From positions 5,084,001 through 5,148,000 of the forward strand of contig NZ_CP134399.1 in NCBI RefSeq assembly GCF_002968295.1: 64,000 nt of DNA, read 5' to 3'. The notes beneath the pieces are model-generated. The model was not told where the DNA came from, ran no database searches, and saw only the letters and a program-made list of their open reading frames with translations. The translations under genes were made by a program, and so were the position numbers. Position 1 is the first letter of the stretch; each line of letters begins with the position of its first letter. Below, one piece after another: positions 8,802 to 16,510 of the stretch. The stretch comes from Mycobacterium sp. ITM-2016-00317. GTDB lineage: Bacteria > Actinomycetota > Actinomycetes > Mycobacteriales > Mycobacteriaceae.

Positions 8802-9692
8802 ATGAGGATCGGATTCATCGGGCTGGGCAACATGGGCTCGGGCATGGCCGCCAATCTGTTGACCGCCGGTCACGAGGTCATCGCATACAACAGGTCGCCG
8901 GCCAAGGTCACCGCGCTGGCCCACCGCGGCGCCACCGCCGCACCGACGGTCGCCGCGGCCTGTGCGGCCGACGTCGTGATCTCGATGCTGGCCGACGACA
9001 CCGCCGTGGACGCGGTGACCTTCGGTGACGACGGCATCCTCGCGTCACTGCCGGACGGCGCCACCCACGTGTCCTCCAGCACGATCAGCGTCGCGCTGGC
9101 CGAGCGGCTGACGGCCGCGCACGCCGAGGCCGGGCAGGTGTTCGTGTCCGCACCGGTGTTCGGCAGGCCGGAGGCCGCCGCCGCGGCCAAGCTGTTCGTG
9201 GTGGCCGCGGGCCCGGGCCCGGCCGTGGCCGGCCTGCAATCGGTCTTCGACGCGATCGGGCAGCGCACCTTCGTCCTGGGCGAGGACCCGCACACCGCCA
9301 ACCTGGTGAAGCTGTCCGGCAATTTCCTGATCGCATCGGTGATCGAATCGCTCGGCGAGGCGATGGCGCTGGTCGGCAAGGCCGGCGTCGACAAGACGGA
9401 GTATCTGGAGCTGCTGACGTCCACATTGTTCGGCGCTCCCGCGTACCGGACCTACGGCGGACTGCTCGCCGGCGGCGAGTTCGAGCCCGCCGGTTTCGCC
9501 GCCCATCTCGGCCTCAAGGACGTCCGACTGGTGCTGGCCGCCGGCGAACAGCTGCAAGTGCCGATGCCGGTCGCCAGCCTGATCCGCGACCGGTTTCTGG
9601 CGCTGCTGGCCGGCGGCGGCCGCGACCTGGACTGGTCGGCGCTGGGGGCGCTGGCCGCGTGGGAGGCCGGCGGCCCCAAACCGGGCCACTGA
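8802..9692 (+). CDS. NAD(P)-dependent beta-hydroxyacid dehydrogenase (3-HIBADH family)
   Basis: 296 residues. N-terminal Rossmann motif FIGLGNMGSGMAANL, substrate motif region SSSTIS, and the catalytic Lys in NLVKLSGNFL match the 3-hydroxyisobutyrate dehydrogenase / 6-phosphogluconate dehydrogenase-like family. Exact substrate (3-hydroxyisobutyrate, tartronate semialdehyde or another small acid) cannot be read from sequence. It follows the hydroxylase genes by 75 bp on the same strand and ends at a hairpin facing a convergent SDR. Confidence 0.82.
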   Translation: MRIGFIGLGNMGSGMAANLLTAGHEVIAYNRSPAKVTALAHRGATAAPTVAAACAADVVISMLADDTAVDAVTFGDDGILASLPDGATHVSSSTISVALAERLTAAHAEAGQVFVSAPVFGRPEAAAAAKLFVVAAGPGPAVAGLQSVFDAIGQRTFVLGEDPHTANLVKLSGNFLIASVIESLGEAMALVGKAGVDKTEYLELLTSTLFGAPAYRTYGGLLAGGEFEPAGFAAHLGLKDVRLVLAAGEQLQVPMPVASLIRDRFLALLAGGGRDLDWSALGALAAWEAGGPKPGH

Positions 9693-9696
9693 CCCC

Positions 9697-9757
9697 GCCG
9701 AGATTGCATTCCACGCGGCCGTGGGCGCCCGCAGTCCGCGTGGAATGCAGTTTCGGC
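9697..9757. terminator. Long hairpin between convergent genes (family member 1)
   Basis: A 22-nt arm at 9697-9718 pairs with 9736-9757 with two mismatches, leaving a 17-nt loop. The core is ATTGCATTCCACGCGG on the left and CCGCGTGGAATGCA on the right. It fills the 66-bp gap between two convergent genes, so a bidirectional terminator is likely. No U-run follows, as is common in mycobacteria. The same core recurs at 39414-39468. Confidence 0.65.
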
Positions 9758-9758
9758 G

Positions 9759-10610
9759 CTAGTTGGAGACGACGCCCCGCAGGCCGTCGGCACCGAACAG
9801 CGGCTCCAGCATCCCGGACAGGTCAGGGCCGCGCCGCAGCCCGTGGCCGCCGTCGACGTTGATCACTTGCCCGGTGATGAAACTCGCCGCGTCGCTGAGC
9901 AGGAACACCGCCAGGTTGGCGACGTCCTCGACCTCGCCGACGCGGGGCAGCGGTGTGCAGGCGCGGTAGTCCTCGCTGATCGCCGGCGACTCCATGATCG
10001 GGGCGACCATGTCGGTGCGCGTCAGCCCCGGGCGGATCCCGTTGACCCGCACCCACGACGGCCCGAGCTCGTCGGCCGCCACCATCATCAGGTGGTCGAG
10101 CGCGGCCTTGCTCGGCCCGTAGGCGCCGAACCAGCGGTGCGTGTTGCTCGACGCGATCGACGAGATGCCGATGAACGAGCCCCCGCCGCCGCGGACCATC
10201 TCCCGTGCGGCGTGCTTGAGGACATACATGGTGCCGTTGACGTTCAGGTCGACCGTGTTGCGCCATGCGGCGGAATCGATCTGGGTCAGCGGGCCGATGG
10301 TCTCGGACCCACCCGCACTGTGTACCACGCCGTCCAGCCGCCCGTGCCACGCGGTGGCGGCCTCCACCAAGCGGGCCGCCTGGTCCTCGTCGGTCACGTC
10401 GGCAGGCTCGTAGATCACCTGGCCGGCCCCGTCGCCGTTCTTCGCCGCGATCTCCCGGATCTCCTGGGCGGCACCGTCCAGCTTGTCGGCGTTGCGGCCG
10501 GCCAGCACCACGTTGCCGCCGGAGGCGACGACCGCGGCGGCCACGCCCTTGCCGATCCCGCTGCCACCCCCGGTGACCAGGTATGTGCGATCGGTCAACG
10601 AGAGCAGCAT
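9759..10610 (-). CDS. Short-chain dehydrogenase/reductase
   Basis: 283 residues from ATG 10610, preferred over TTG 10631 because GAAGGGA sits just upstream of the ATG. Classical SDR: cofactor motif VTGGGSGIGKG near residue 12, and the YGPSK active-site motif. The C-terminus keeps GQVINVDGGHGL. Substrate unknown; neighbours (a crotonase and a KstR-like palindrome) suggest acyl-CoA or steroid chemistry, which is inference. A palindrome at 10643-10656 lies 33 bp upstream. Confidence 0.82.
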   Translation of the reverse strand: MLLSLTDRTYLVTGGGSGIGKGVAAAVVASGGNVVLAGRNADKLDGAAQEIREIAAKNGDGAGQVIYEPADVTDEDQAARLVEAATAWHGRLDGVVHSAGGSETIGPLTQIDSAAWRNTVDLNVNGTMYVLKHAAREMVRGGGGSFIGISSIASSNTHRWFGAYGPSKAALDHLMMVAADELGPSWVRVNGIRPGLTRTDMVAPIMESPAISEDYRACTPLPRVGEVEDVANLAVFLLSDAASFITGQVINVDGGHGLRRGPDLSGMLEPLFGADGLRGVVSN

Positions 10611-10642
10611 TGAAGTCCCTTCGAGTCCCAAGCCCGGCTAAC

Positions 10643-10656
10643 TAAAACAGGTTTCA
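10643..10656. promoter_or_regulatory. KstR-like palindrome TAAAACAGGTTTCA
   Basis: Fits the KstR consensus TnnAACnnGTTnnA at every fixed position, but the outer bases differ from the TAGAAC...GTTCTA form of the other sites in the window. It lies in the 54 bp between the crotonase stop and the SDR start on the minus strand. Another TetR-family acyl-CoA regulator with an AAACnnGTTT site is equally possible. Confidence 0.4.
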
Positions 10657-10664
10657 GTTATACG

Positions 10665-11570
10665 TCACGGCTCGTCACGGCGGGACAGTTTCGGCGCGCC
10701 CAGCGTGCGCCAGTCCGGTACCTCCGGCGGAAGACCGACCGGGAAGCGGTTCTCGTTGTGGGCCGCCCAGTGCGCATGGCCGAGCTCGTGGATGTGGAAC
10801 GCGTGCCGCAGCGCCTCGGCGAAGCCCATCGCGTCGCTGGCCGCGTTCACCGAATCCTTGACCAGCAGGGCCGCCATGGTGGGCCGCTCGGCGATCCGCC
10901 GCGCGAACTCGAGGGTCTTGTCCTCCAGTTCGGCGCGCGGGAACACCTTCGACACCATGCCGAGCCGGTGCGCCTCGTCGGCATCGATCGCGTCGCCGGT
11001 CAGCAGCAGTTCCTTGGCCTTGCGCGCGCCGAACTCCCACGGGTGCGCGTAGTACTCGACGCCGGGCATGCCCATCCGGACCGCGACCACGTCGCTGAAC
11101 TTCGCGTCGTCCGACGCGACGATCAGGTCGCAGGCCCAGATCAGCATCAGACCGGCCGAGATCGCGTTGCCCTGGACCTGGGCGATGGTGATCTTGCGCA
11201 GATCGCGCCAGCGGCTGGTGTTGTTGAAGAAGTAGTGCCATTCCTGCAAATAGGTCCGCTCACTGACGGCGTCGCGGGTGGCGCCGTTGCACGTGAACGT
11301 CGGGTGCTGACCTGGTCCGGGCGCCCGTTCGGCCAGCGCCTCCTCGGAGCCGAGGTCGTGTCCGGCCGAGAAGTTCCTCCCCCGTGCGGCGAGGATGACC
11401 ACCCGCACCACGTCGTCGGCCTCGGCCCGGCCGAACGCCTCGTCGAGCGCCACCAGCAGCGTCCGGGACTGCGCGTTCTGCGCCTCCGGCCGGTTCAGCC
11501 AGATCCGCGCGATGCGACCCTCGTCGAGAGTCTCGTATGTCACCTGCTCCTGATCACCCACGCGTGACAC
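10665..11570 (-). CDS. Enoyl-CoA hydratase/isomerase family protein, divergent active site
   Basis: 301 residues from GTG 11570. Crotonase fold: NRPEAQNAQS, the oxyanion-hole segments FSAGHDL and QGNAISAGL. The two acid/base glutamates of classical hydratase are not visible: the GGGCEL position reads SAGLML and the QPE position reads DVV. A simple hydration reaction is therefore doubtful; decarboxylase, thioesterase or isomerase activity as in other crotonases is possible. It may be cotranscribed with the downstream SDR (54-bp gap). Confidence 0.8.
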   Translation of the reverse strand: MSRVGDQEQVTYETLDEGRIARIWLNRPEAQNAQSRTLLVALDEAFGRAEADDVVRVVILAARGRNFSAGHDLGSEEALAERAPGPGQHPTFTCNGATRDAVSERTYLQEWHYFFNNTSRWRDLRKITIAQVQGNAISAGLMLIWACDLIVASDDAKFSDVVAVRMGMPGVEYYAHPWEFGARKAKELLLTGDAIDADEAHRLGMVSKVFPRAELEDKTLEFARRIAERPTMAALLVKDSVNAASDAMGFAEALRHAFHIHELGHAHWAAHNENRFPVGLPPEVPDWRTLGAPKLSRRDEP

Positions 11571-11628
11571 ATTACGGCCGAAGTGTCATGCCCGAGTACA
11601 GCACCCCGGCGCCTACCCCACAGTTGGC

Positions 11629-11634
11629 TACAGT
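11629..11634 (+). promoter_or_regulatory. -10 element TACAGT, leaderless promoter of the otsA pair
   Basis: TACAGT (TANNNT) ends 7 nt before the A of ATG 11641 and is preceded by GGC. No Shine-Dalgarno is present before the ATG, consistent with a leaderless transcript covering the small ORF and otsA. Confidence 0.5.
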
Positions 11635-11640
11635 TGTGTC

Positions 11641-11808
11641 ATGCCTGCGAAACCTGATCCCGCCGAGATCGGCGACGTCGAACCCATCGCCGATGTCACC
11701 GAGCGTCAGGCGCGTCGCGTGGTCGCCGCCTACGCGACCGACGCCGACGAGTGCCGCGTCTTCCTCTCGATGCTCGGCATCGGACCGGCGAAGCTCGCCG
11801 ACGCCTGA
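11641..11808 (+). CDS. Small conserved protein upstream of otsA (Rv3489-like)
   Basis: 55 residues, ATG 11641 to TGA 11806-11808. The sequence is mostly helical and acidic (ends [12 protein letters not shown]). Its stop overlaps the otsA start (TGATG), so translation is coupled. M. tuberculosis has a small ORF of unknown function, Rv3489, directly upstream of otsA; size and place match, by memory. A role in trehalose-phosphate synthesis or its control is only inferred from the coupling. Confidence 0.7.
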   Translation: MPAKPDPAEIGDVEPIADVTERQARRVVAAYATDADECRVFLSMLGIGPAKLADA

Positions 11809-13313
11809 TGGGCCCGGCGAGCGGTCCCGAGGTCCGCTCCGGCTCGGCGTCCACGGTGCCGCCCTCTGCGTCGGCGGATTTCGTCGTGGTCGCCAACCGG
11901 TTGCCCATCGACATGGTGCGGCTTCCCGACGGCACCACGGAATTCAAGCGCAGCCCGGGCGGCCTGGTGACCGCACTGGAGCCGCTGCTGCGGCGCCGAC
12001 AGGGCGCGTGGATCGGCTGGCCCGGCGTTCCCGAGGACGCCGACGATCCCGACGCGACCACCGAGCCGATCGAACAGGACGGGATGACGCTGGTCCCGGT
12101 CCGGCTCAGCGCCGAGGACGTCGCGCTGTACTACGAGGGTTTCTCCAACGGCACGCTGTGGCCGCTGTATCACGACGTGATCGTCAAGCCGATCTACCAC
12201 CGGCAGTGGTGGGATCGGTACGTCGAGGTCAACCGGCGCTTCGCCGAGGCCGCCGCGCAGACCGCGGCCGAGGGCGCGACCGTGTGGGTGCAGGACTATC
12301 AGCTTCAGCTGGTGCCCAAGATGCTGCGGATGTTGCGGCCGGACCTGACCATCGGGTTCTTCCTGCACATCCCGTTCCCGCCGGTCGAGCTGTTCATGCA
12401 GCTGCCGTGGCGCTCGGAGATCATCGACGGCCTGCTCGGCGCCGACCTGGTCGGCTTCCATCTGCCCGGCGGCGCCCAGAACTTCCTGATCCTGGCCCGA
12501 AGGCTGGTGGGGGCGCCCGCGTCTCGTGCCAGTGTCGGCGTGCGCTCCCGGTTCGGTGAGGTCCAGGTCGGCTTCCGCACCGTCAAGGTGGGCGCCTTCC
12601 CGATCTCCATCGACTCCGCCGACCTCGACCAGCAGGCACGCAGTCGCGCGATCCGGCAGCGGGCCAAGGCGATCCGCGCCGAGCTGGGCAACCCGCGCAA
12701 GATCCTGCTCGGTGTGGACCGACTGGACTACACCAAGGGCATCGACGTCCGCCTCAACGCGTTCTCCGAGCTTCTCGAGGATGGGCGGGTCAACCGCGAG
12801 GACACCGTGCTGGTGCAGCTGGCGACACCCAGCCGCGAGCGGGTGGAGAGCTACATCGCCATGCGGGAGGACATCGAGCGCCAGGTCGGCCACATCAACG
12901 GCGAGTACGGCGAGGTGGGCCACCCGGTGGTGCACTACCTGCACCGGCCGATACCGCGCGAGGATCTCGTCGCGTTCTTCGTCGCCGCCGACGTCATGCT
13001 CGTCACGCCGCTGCGCGACGGCATGAACCTCGTCGCCAAGGAGTACGTGGCCTGCCGCAGCGACCTTGGCGGTGCGCTGGTGCTCAGCGAATTCACCGGC
13101 GCCGCAGCAGAATTGCGCCAGGCGTACCTGTGCAACCCGCACCACACCCAGGGTGTCAAGGATGCGATCGAGGCCGCGCTCAACCAGACGCCCGAGGAGG
13201 GCAGGCGCCGGATGCGTGCGCTGCGCAGGCAGGTGCTCGCCCACGACGTCGACCGGTGGGCGCGGTCCTTCCTGAGTGCACTCGCGTCGGAGGAACCGCC
13301 CCCCGAGGAGTGA
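11808..13313 (+). CDS. otsA: Alpha,alpha-trehalose-phosphate synthase (OtsA)
   Basis: 501 residues from ATG 11808 (an upstream in-frame start at 11751 would run through the small ORF). GT20 fold: [10 protein letters not shown] at the N-terminus, [34 protein letters not shown] and [13 protein letters not shown], which hold the donor and glucose-6-phosphate contacts. It makes trehalose-6-phosphate from a nucleotide-glucose and glucose-6-phosphate in the cytosol; trehalose is needed for mycobacterial glycolipid assembly. All motifs are intact. Confidence 0.95.
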   Translation: MGPASGPEVRSGSASTVPPSASADFVVVANRLPIDMVRLPDGTTEFKRSPGGLVTALEPLLRRRQGAWIGWPGVPEDADDPDATTEPIEQDGMTLVPVRLSAEDVALYYEGFSNGTLWPLYHDVIVKPIYHRQWWDRYVEVNRRFAEAAAQTAAEGATVWVQDYQLQLVPKMLRMLRPDLTIGFFLHIPFPPVELFMQLPWRSEIIDGLLGADLVGFHLPGGAQNFLILARRLVGAPASRASVGVRSRFGEVQVGFRTVKVGAFPISIDSADLDQQARSRAIRQRAKAIRAELGNPRKILLGVDRLDYTKGIDVRLNAFSELLEDGRVNREDTVLVQLATPSRERVESYIAMREDIERQVGHINGEYGEVGHPVVHYLHRPIPREDLVAFFVAADVMLVTPLRDGMNLVAKEYVACRSDLGGALVLSEFTGAAAELRQAYLCNPHHTQGVKDAIEAALNQTPEEGRRRMRALRRQVLAHDVDRWARSFLSALASEEPPPEE

Positions 13314-13377
13314 CACCGGAGTCGGCTAGTGTTCCGGTACCGGCGGAATCGACACCGACGCAGGCGAAAGGCACATC

Positions 13378-14217
13378 ATGGGGACCTACGCGATCACCGG
13401 CTCGGCCTCCGGGATGGGCGCCGCCGCGGTGGCCCAGTTGAGGGCGCAGGGGCACACGGTCATCACCGTGGACATCAAGGAAGCCGACGTGGTGGCCGAC
13501 CTGTCCACGCCCGACGGCCGCAGCCACGCCGCCGAACAGGTGCTCACCGCGTGCGCGGGCCGCCTCGACGGCGCGCTGCTTGCCGCCGGGCTCGGCCCGG
13601 GCAGAGGCGCCGACCGACCCCGGCTGATCGCCACGGTCAACTACCTCGGGGTGGTCGACCTGCTGCAGCGCTGGCGGCCGGCGCTCGCCGTGGCACGCAA
13701 CGCCAAAGTTGTTGTGGTAGGGAGCAACTCGACGACCGTCACGCCGGGGGTGCCGCGCCGGGCGGTGCGCGCACTGCTGGCCGGCGACGTCGACCGCGCC
13801 CTGCGCGCCACGCGTTTCCACGGCCCCGGCCGGGCCGCGATGGTGTACGCGGCCTCCAAGATCGCGGTCACCCGTTGGGCCAGGCGCACCGCGGTCCTCC
13901 CGGAGTGGGCCGGAGCCGGGATCAGGCTCAACGTAGTGGCCCCGGGCGCGGTGATGACGCCGCTGCTGCAGGAGCAACTGGACGACAACCGCCAGGCCAA
14001 GCTCGTCGAGCGATTCCCGGTGCCCCTCGGCGGATACGGCGACCCCGACCTGTTGGCCCGGTGGATGTGTTTCATGCTCTCCGATGCCGCCGACTTCTCC
14101 TGCGGCAGCGTGATCTTCATCGACGGGGGCACGGACGCGCTGTTCCGCGCGGACGACTGGCCGCGCCCGTACCCGCTCCGCCGGATCGTCGGTTACCTCC
14201 GGCGGTACCGCGGCTGA
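13378..14217 (+). CDS. SDR resembling 3-alpha-hydroxysteroid dehydrogenase/carbonyl reductase
   Basis: 279 residues from ATG 13378 with GAAAGG before it. N-terminal AITGSASGMGAA and a following VADLSTPDGR segment resemble Comamonas HsdA-type reductases; active site YAASK near residue 159; C-terminal FIDGGTDAL. The HsdA likeness plus the sterol setting suggests a hydroxysteroid substrate, but mycobacteria have many such SDRs and this is inference. It follows otsA by 64 bp, probably as a separate unit. Confidence 0.78.
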   Translation: MGTYAITGSASGMGAAAVAQLRAQGHTVITVDIKEADVVADLSTPDGRSHAAEQVLTACAGRLDGALLAAGLGPGRGADRPRLIATVNYLGVVDLLQRWRPALAVARNAKVVVVGSNSTTVTPGVPRRAVRALLAGDVDRALRATRFHGPGRAAMVYAASKIAVTRWARRTAVLPEWAGAGIRLNVVAPGAVMTPLLQEQLDDNRQAKLVERFPVPLGGYGDPDLLARWMCFMLSDAADFSCGSVIFIDGGTDALFRADDWPRPYPLRRIVGYLRRYRG

Positions 14218-14249
14218 CCGACGATGGGACACTGCAGACCCGGATCGCC

Positions 14250-15261
14250 CTACTGCTGGCCGGCGCCGTAGCGTCCCGGCACACCGGTTGACCGCCCGAA
14301 CGATTCGATGATGGCCTCGCGAGGCGAGCGCCAGGTCAGGCCCAGATCCTCGGTGGTGGCGCGATCGTCGGTCGGCGTGGCCGCGGTGAGCAGCAGGGCC
14401 GCCTCGTAGCTGAGCCCGTCACCGAGCGGCACGAAGCGCCCGAGCGCATCGGAGAGCCGCCCCGTTGCCAGCAGCACCTTCGGCGACAGGGGGATTCGCC
14501 GCACCGGCCAGGCCCAGCCCCGCCTCCAATGCGTCGATCATCTGGTCGAAGGTCAGCATCACCCCGCCACAGACATACCGGTGCGGCCCGCGTCCGGGGC
14601 GCATCAGCCGGGTGTGGACGTCGGCCACGTCGCGGACGTCGATCATCTGCATGCCCGCCCGCACCTTCGGGGCGATGCGGGCCCGCACGATCGGCGCCCA
14701 TCCGCGCTCGGTGACTCCCACCGCGGTGCCGAACGCCGCGCCGACGACGCTGGACGGATAGGTCACCACGACGGGGGCACCCGCGCCCTGCAGGCGGCGG
14801 GCCACCCGATCGGCGTACCCCTTGGTCTTGGCATAGGTGCTGCGGCCGTCGGAGGTCGGCGAGTCCGCCGAGATGACACCGTCCGGCGGCGGGAACAGCG
14901 CGCTGTAGCTGCTCACCGAGACCACCGGGTCCAGGCCAAGCTCGACCGCGCGCGTCAGCACGTGTTCTGTCGCATAGGCATTGATGTCCCACATCAGCTG
15001 TGCGCGGCGTTCGTCGGTGCCAACCACGCCCGCGGCGTGCACGACCGCGTCCACACCGGTCAGCAGTGCGGTCACGGTCGACTCGGCGCGGACGTCGCCG
15101 ACGACGACGTCGACCTCGCCCAGCGCGCGCAGCCGCCCGATGACCGGGGCGTCCTGCTCCTGCGGCAGCACCAGCAGCCTGATCCGGTGCTGCGCTTCGA
15201 GTAACGCGCGAACCGTGTGCGCGCCCAGGTAGCCGATGCCCCCGGTGACCGCGATGTACAT
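14250..15261 (-). pseudogene. NAD-dependent epimerase/dehydratase, frameshifted
   Basis: The N-terminal part (ATG 15261) is an extended SDR: AVTGGIGYLGAHTVRALL, VVHAAG, catalytic YAKTK near residue 143 and a substrate-domain segment MQMIDVRDVADVHTR. The frame is lost near residue 250, and the expected C-terminal sequence (VRRIPLSPKVLLATGRLSD through TWRSPREAIIESF) continues in another frame down to 14250. Removing one base at about 14510 (an A in GGCCAGGCC on the plus strand) restores a roughly 337-residue protein reading GLGRPVRRIP. Either a recent mutation or a sequencing error; otherwise a normal NAD(P)-dependent oxidoreductase. Confidence 0.75.
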
Positions 15262-15332
15262 AGTCGTCTCCCTCGTCGCACCGGCTGCCCGCAGTTAAGG
15301 TACCGATGGCATCGAAACAGGTGCGGCCGGGC

Positions 15333-15827
15333 TCAGATCGGCGTGATGTACGCGATCAGCCACTTGCCGTCGACCTTCTTGTAGTCGACGCGCAGCCGGC
15401 TTCCGTCGTAGACGGACTCCTTGCCCTTGTCGGTCACGGTGCGGTTCATGTAGACCATCACCGACGCCGAGGTGCGCTGGGCGTCAAGGAGTCCCGCGCC
15501 GACCGAATGTGCCTGGCTGATCAGCTGGCGGTCCCGCGCCTGGGGGATGATCTCGTTGGTGACGCGGTCCTCGAACTCCTTGCGGTACTCCGGCGTGAGC
15601 ATCGGATACACCTCGGCGAAACTGCGTTCCACCGTCTGGTAGTCGAAGCCGAACACCCGCGGGATCTGCTCCGCGGCCAGCGGTGGCAGCTCGTCACGGG
15701 CCTGGTCCTCGCTGCGCAGCACCACCCCGTTCCAGTACAGCGATCCGCCGACTGCCGCGAGCGCGACGAAACCCGTTGCCAGCAACACCCCGAGCGCCCC
15801 GACGAGCTTGCCGGGCCATTCGCGCAT
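15333..15827 (-). CDS. Mce-associated membrane protein (Mam4B, Rv3492c-like)
   Basis: 164 residues. One N-terminal transmembrane helix (about 8-30) and an extracytoplasmic domain with SFAEVYPMLTPEYRKEF and a C-terminal VDGKWLIAYITPI. Mam proteins accompany mce operons, and some stabilise Mce complexes. Its start overlaps the stop of the preceding Mam gene, making it the last cistron of the mce4 operon; no strong hairpin is obvious in the 71 bp before the convergent-side epimerase gene. Confidence 0.85.
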   Translation of the reverse strand: MREWPGKLVGALGVLLATGFVALAAVGGSLYWNGVVLRSEDQARDELPPLAAEQIPRVFGFDYQTVERSFAEVYPMLTPEYRKEFEDRVTNEIIPQARDRQLISQAHSVGAGLLDAQRTSASVMVYMNRTVTDKGKESVYDGSRLRVDYKKVDGKWLIAYITPI

Positions 15828-16510
15828 CAGTTGCCGCCGTCCGGGTATTTGAGGTCGTAGGCCGTCATGTGGCCGTTGTCGTCCTCGTGGATGATCACGC
15901 GCATCCGGTACGGCTCCGACGGTGCGTTGTTGCCGTCCAGGTCGGTCACGGTGACCCGCACCGACACCAGAACCGCTGCGTTCTTGGCGATTTCGTCGAT
16001 CTTCTCCAGCGCGGCGCCGTTGACCACCGCCTCCGAGCTGGCGTTGGTGTCACGGAACAGCAGTTTGAGGTTCTCGACGTTGCCCTCTTGGGTCATCATC
16101 GCGCGCAGCGGGCCGCTGGTGCCGTTGACGAACCGGTCCACGCTCTCGTCGATGGTGTTCTGGGTGTAGCTGAACATGTTGACCACCGACTGCGCGGCGG
16201 TGTCGACGAACCGGCGCTCACGCTCCTGTTTGGCCTCGATCGTGCGCTGGCCGCCGACCATCACGATGACGGCGGCCACGAGTGCGAGCACCGCGACGAG
16301 CGTGGTCGCGATCGACAGGATCGCCACCAGCTTCCGGTGCGGTCGCCGCCGCGGCGGAGGACCGACCGGTCGCGAGGACCGGACCGGGGTGGGCAGCTCG
16401 ACGCTCACCTCGCCGGGAGGCGGCGCGGTCGTGACTGCGGCCGGACCTGCGGCGCGCGACGCGCGGCGGCGCAACCGCCGCTGGGGAGCGGAAACCGTTT
16501 CTTGCACCAT
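15827..16510 (-). CDS. Mce-associated membrane protein (Mam4A, Rv3493c-like)
   Basis: 227 residues from ATG 16510, which overlaps the mce4F TGA (TGATG); a longer frame to 16792 would lie inside mce4F and is rejected. Basic, Pro-rich cytoplasmic N-terminus (1-60), transmembrane helix at about 62-85 and an extracytoplasmic domain with FVDTAAQSVVNMFSYTQ. Predicted accessory subunit of the Mce4 sterol importer. Confidence 0.85.
   Translation of the reverse strand: MVQETVSAPQRRLRRRASRAAGPAAVTTAPPPGEVSVELPTPVRSSRPVGPPPRRRPHRKLVAILSIATTLVAVLALVAAVIVMVGGQRTIEAKQERERRFVDTAAQSVVNMFSYTQNTIDESVDRFVNGTSGPLRAMMTQEGNVENLKLLFRDTNASSEAVVNGAALEKIDEIAKNAAVLVSVRVTVTDLDGNNAPSEPYRMRVIIHEDDNGHMTAYDLKYPDGGN

Noticed and set aside
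11730..13316. Long minus-strand frame opposite otsA
   Set aside because: Shadow of otsA; no recognisable motif, and the sense frame is a complete OtsA.
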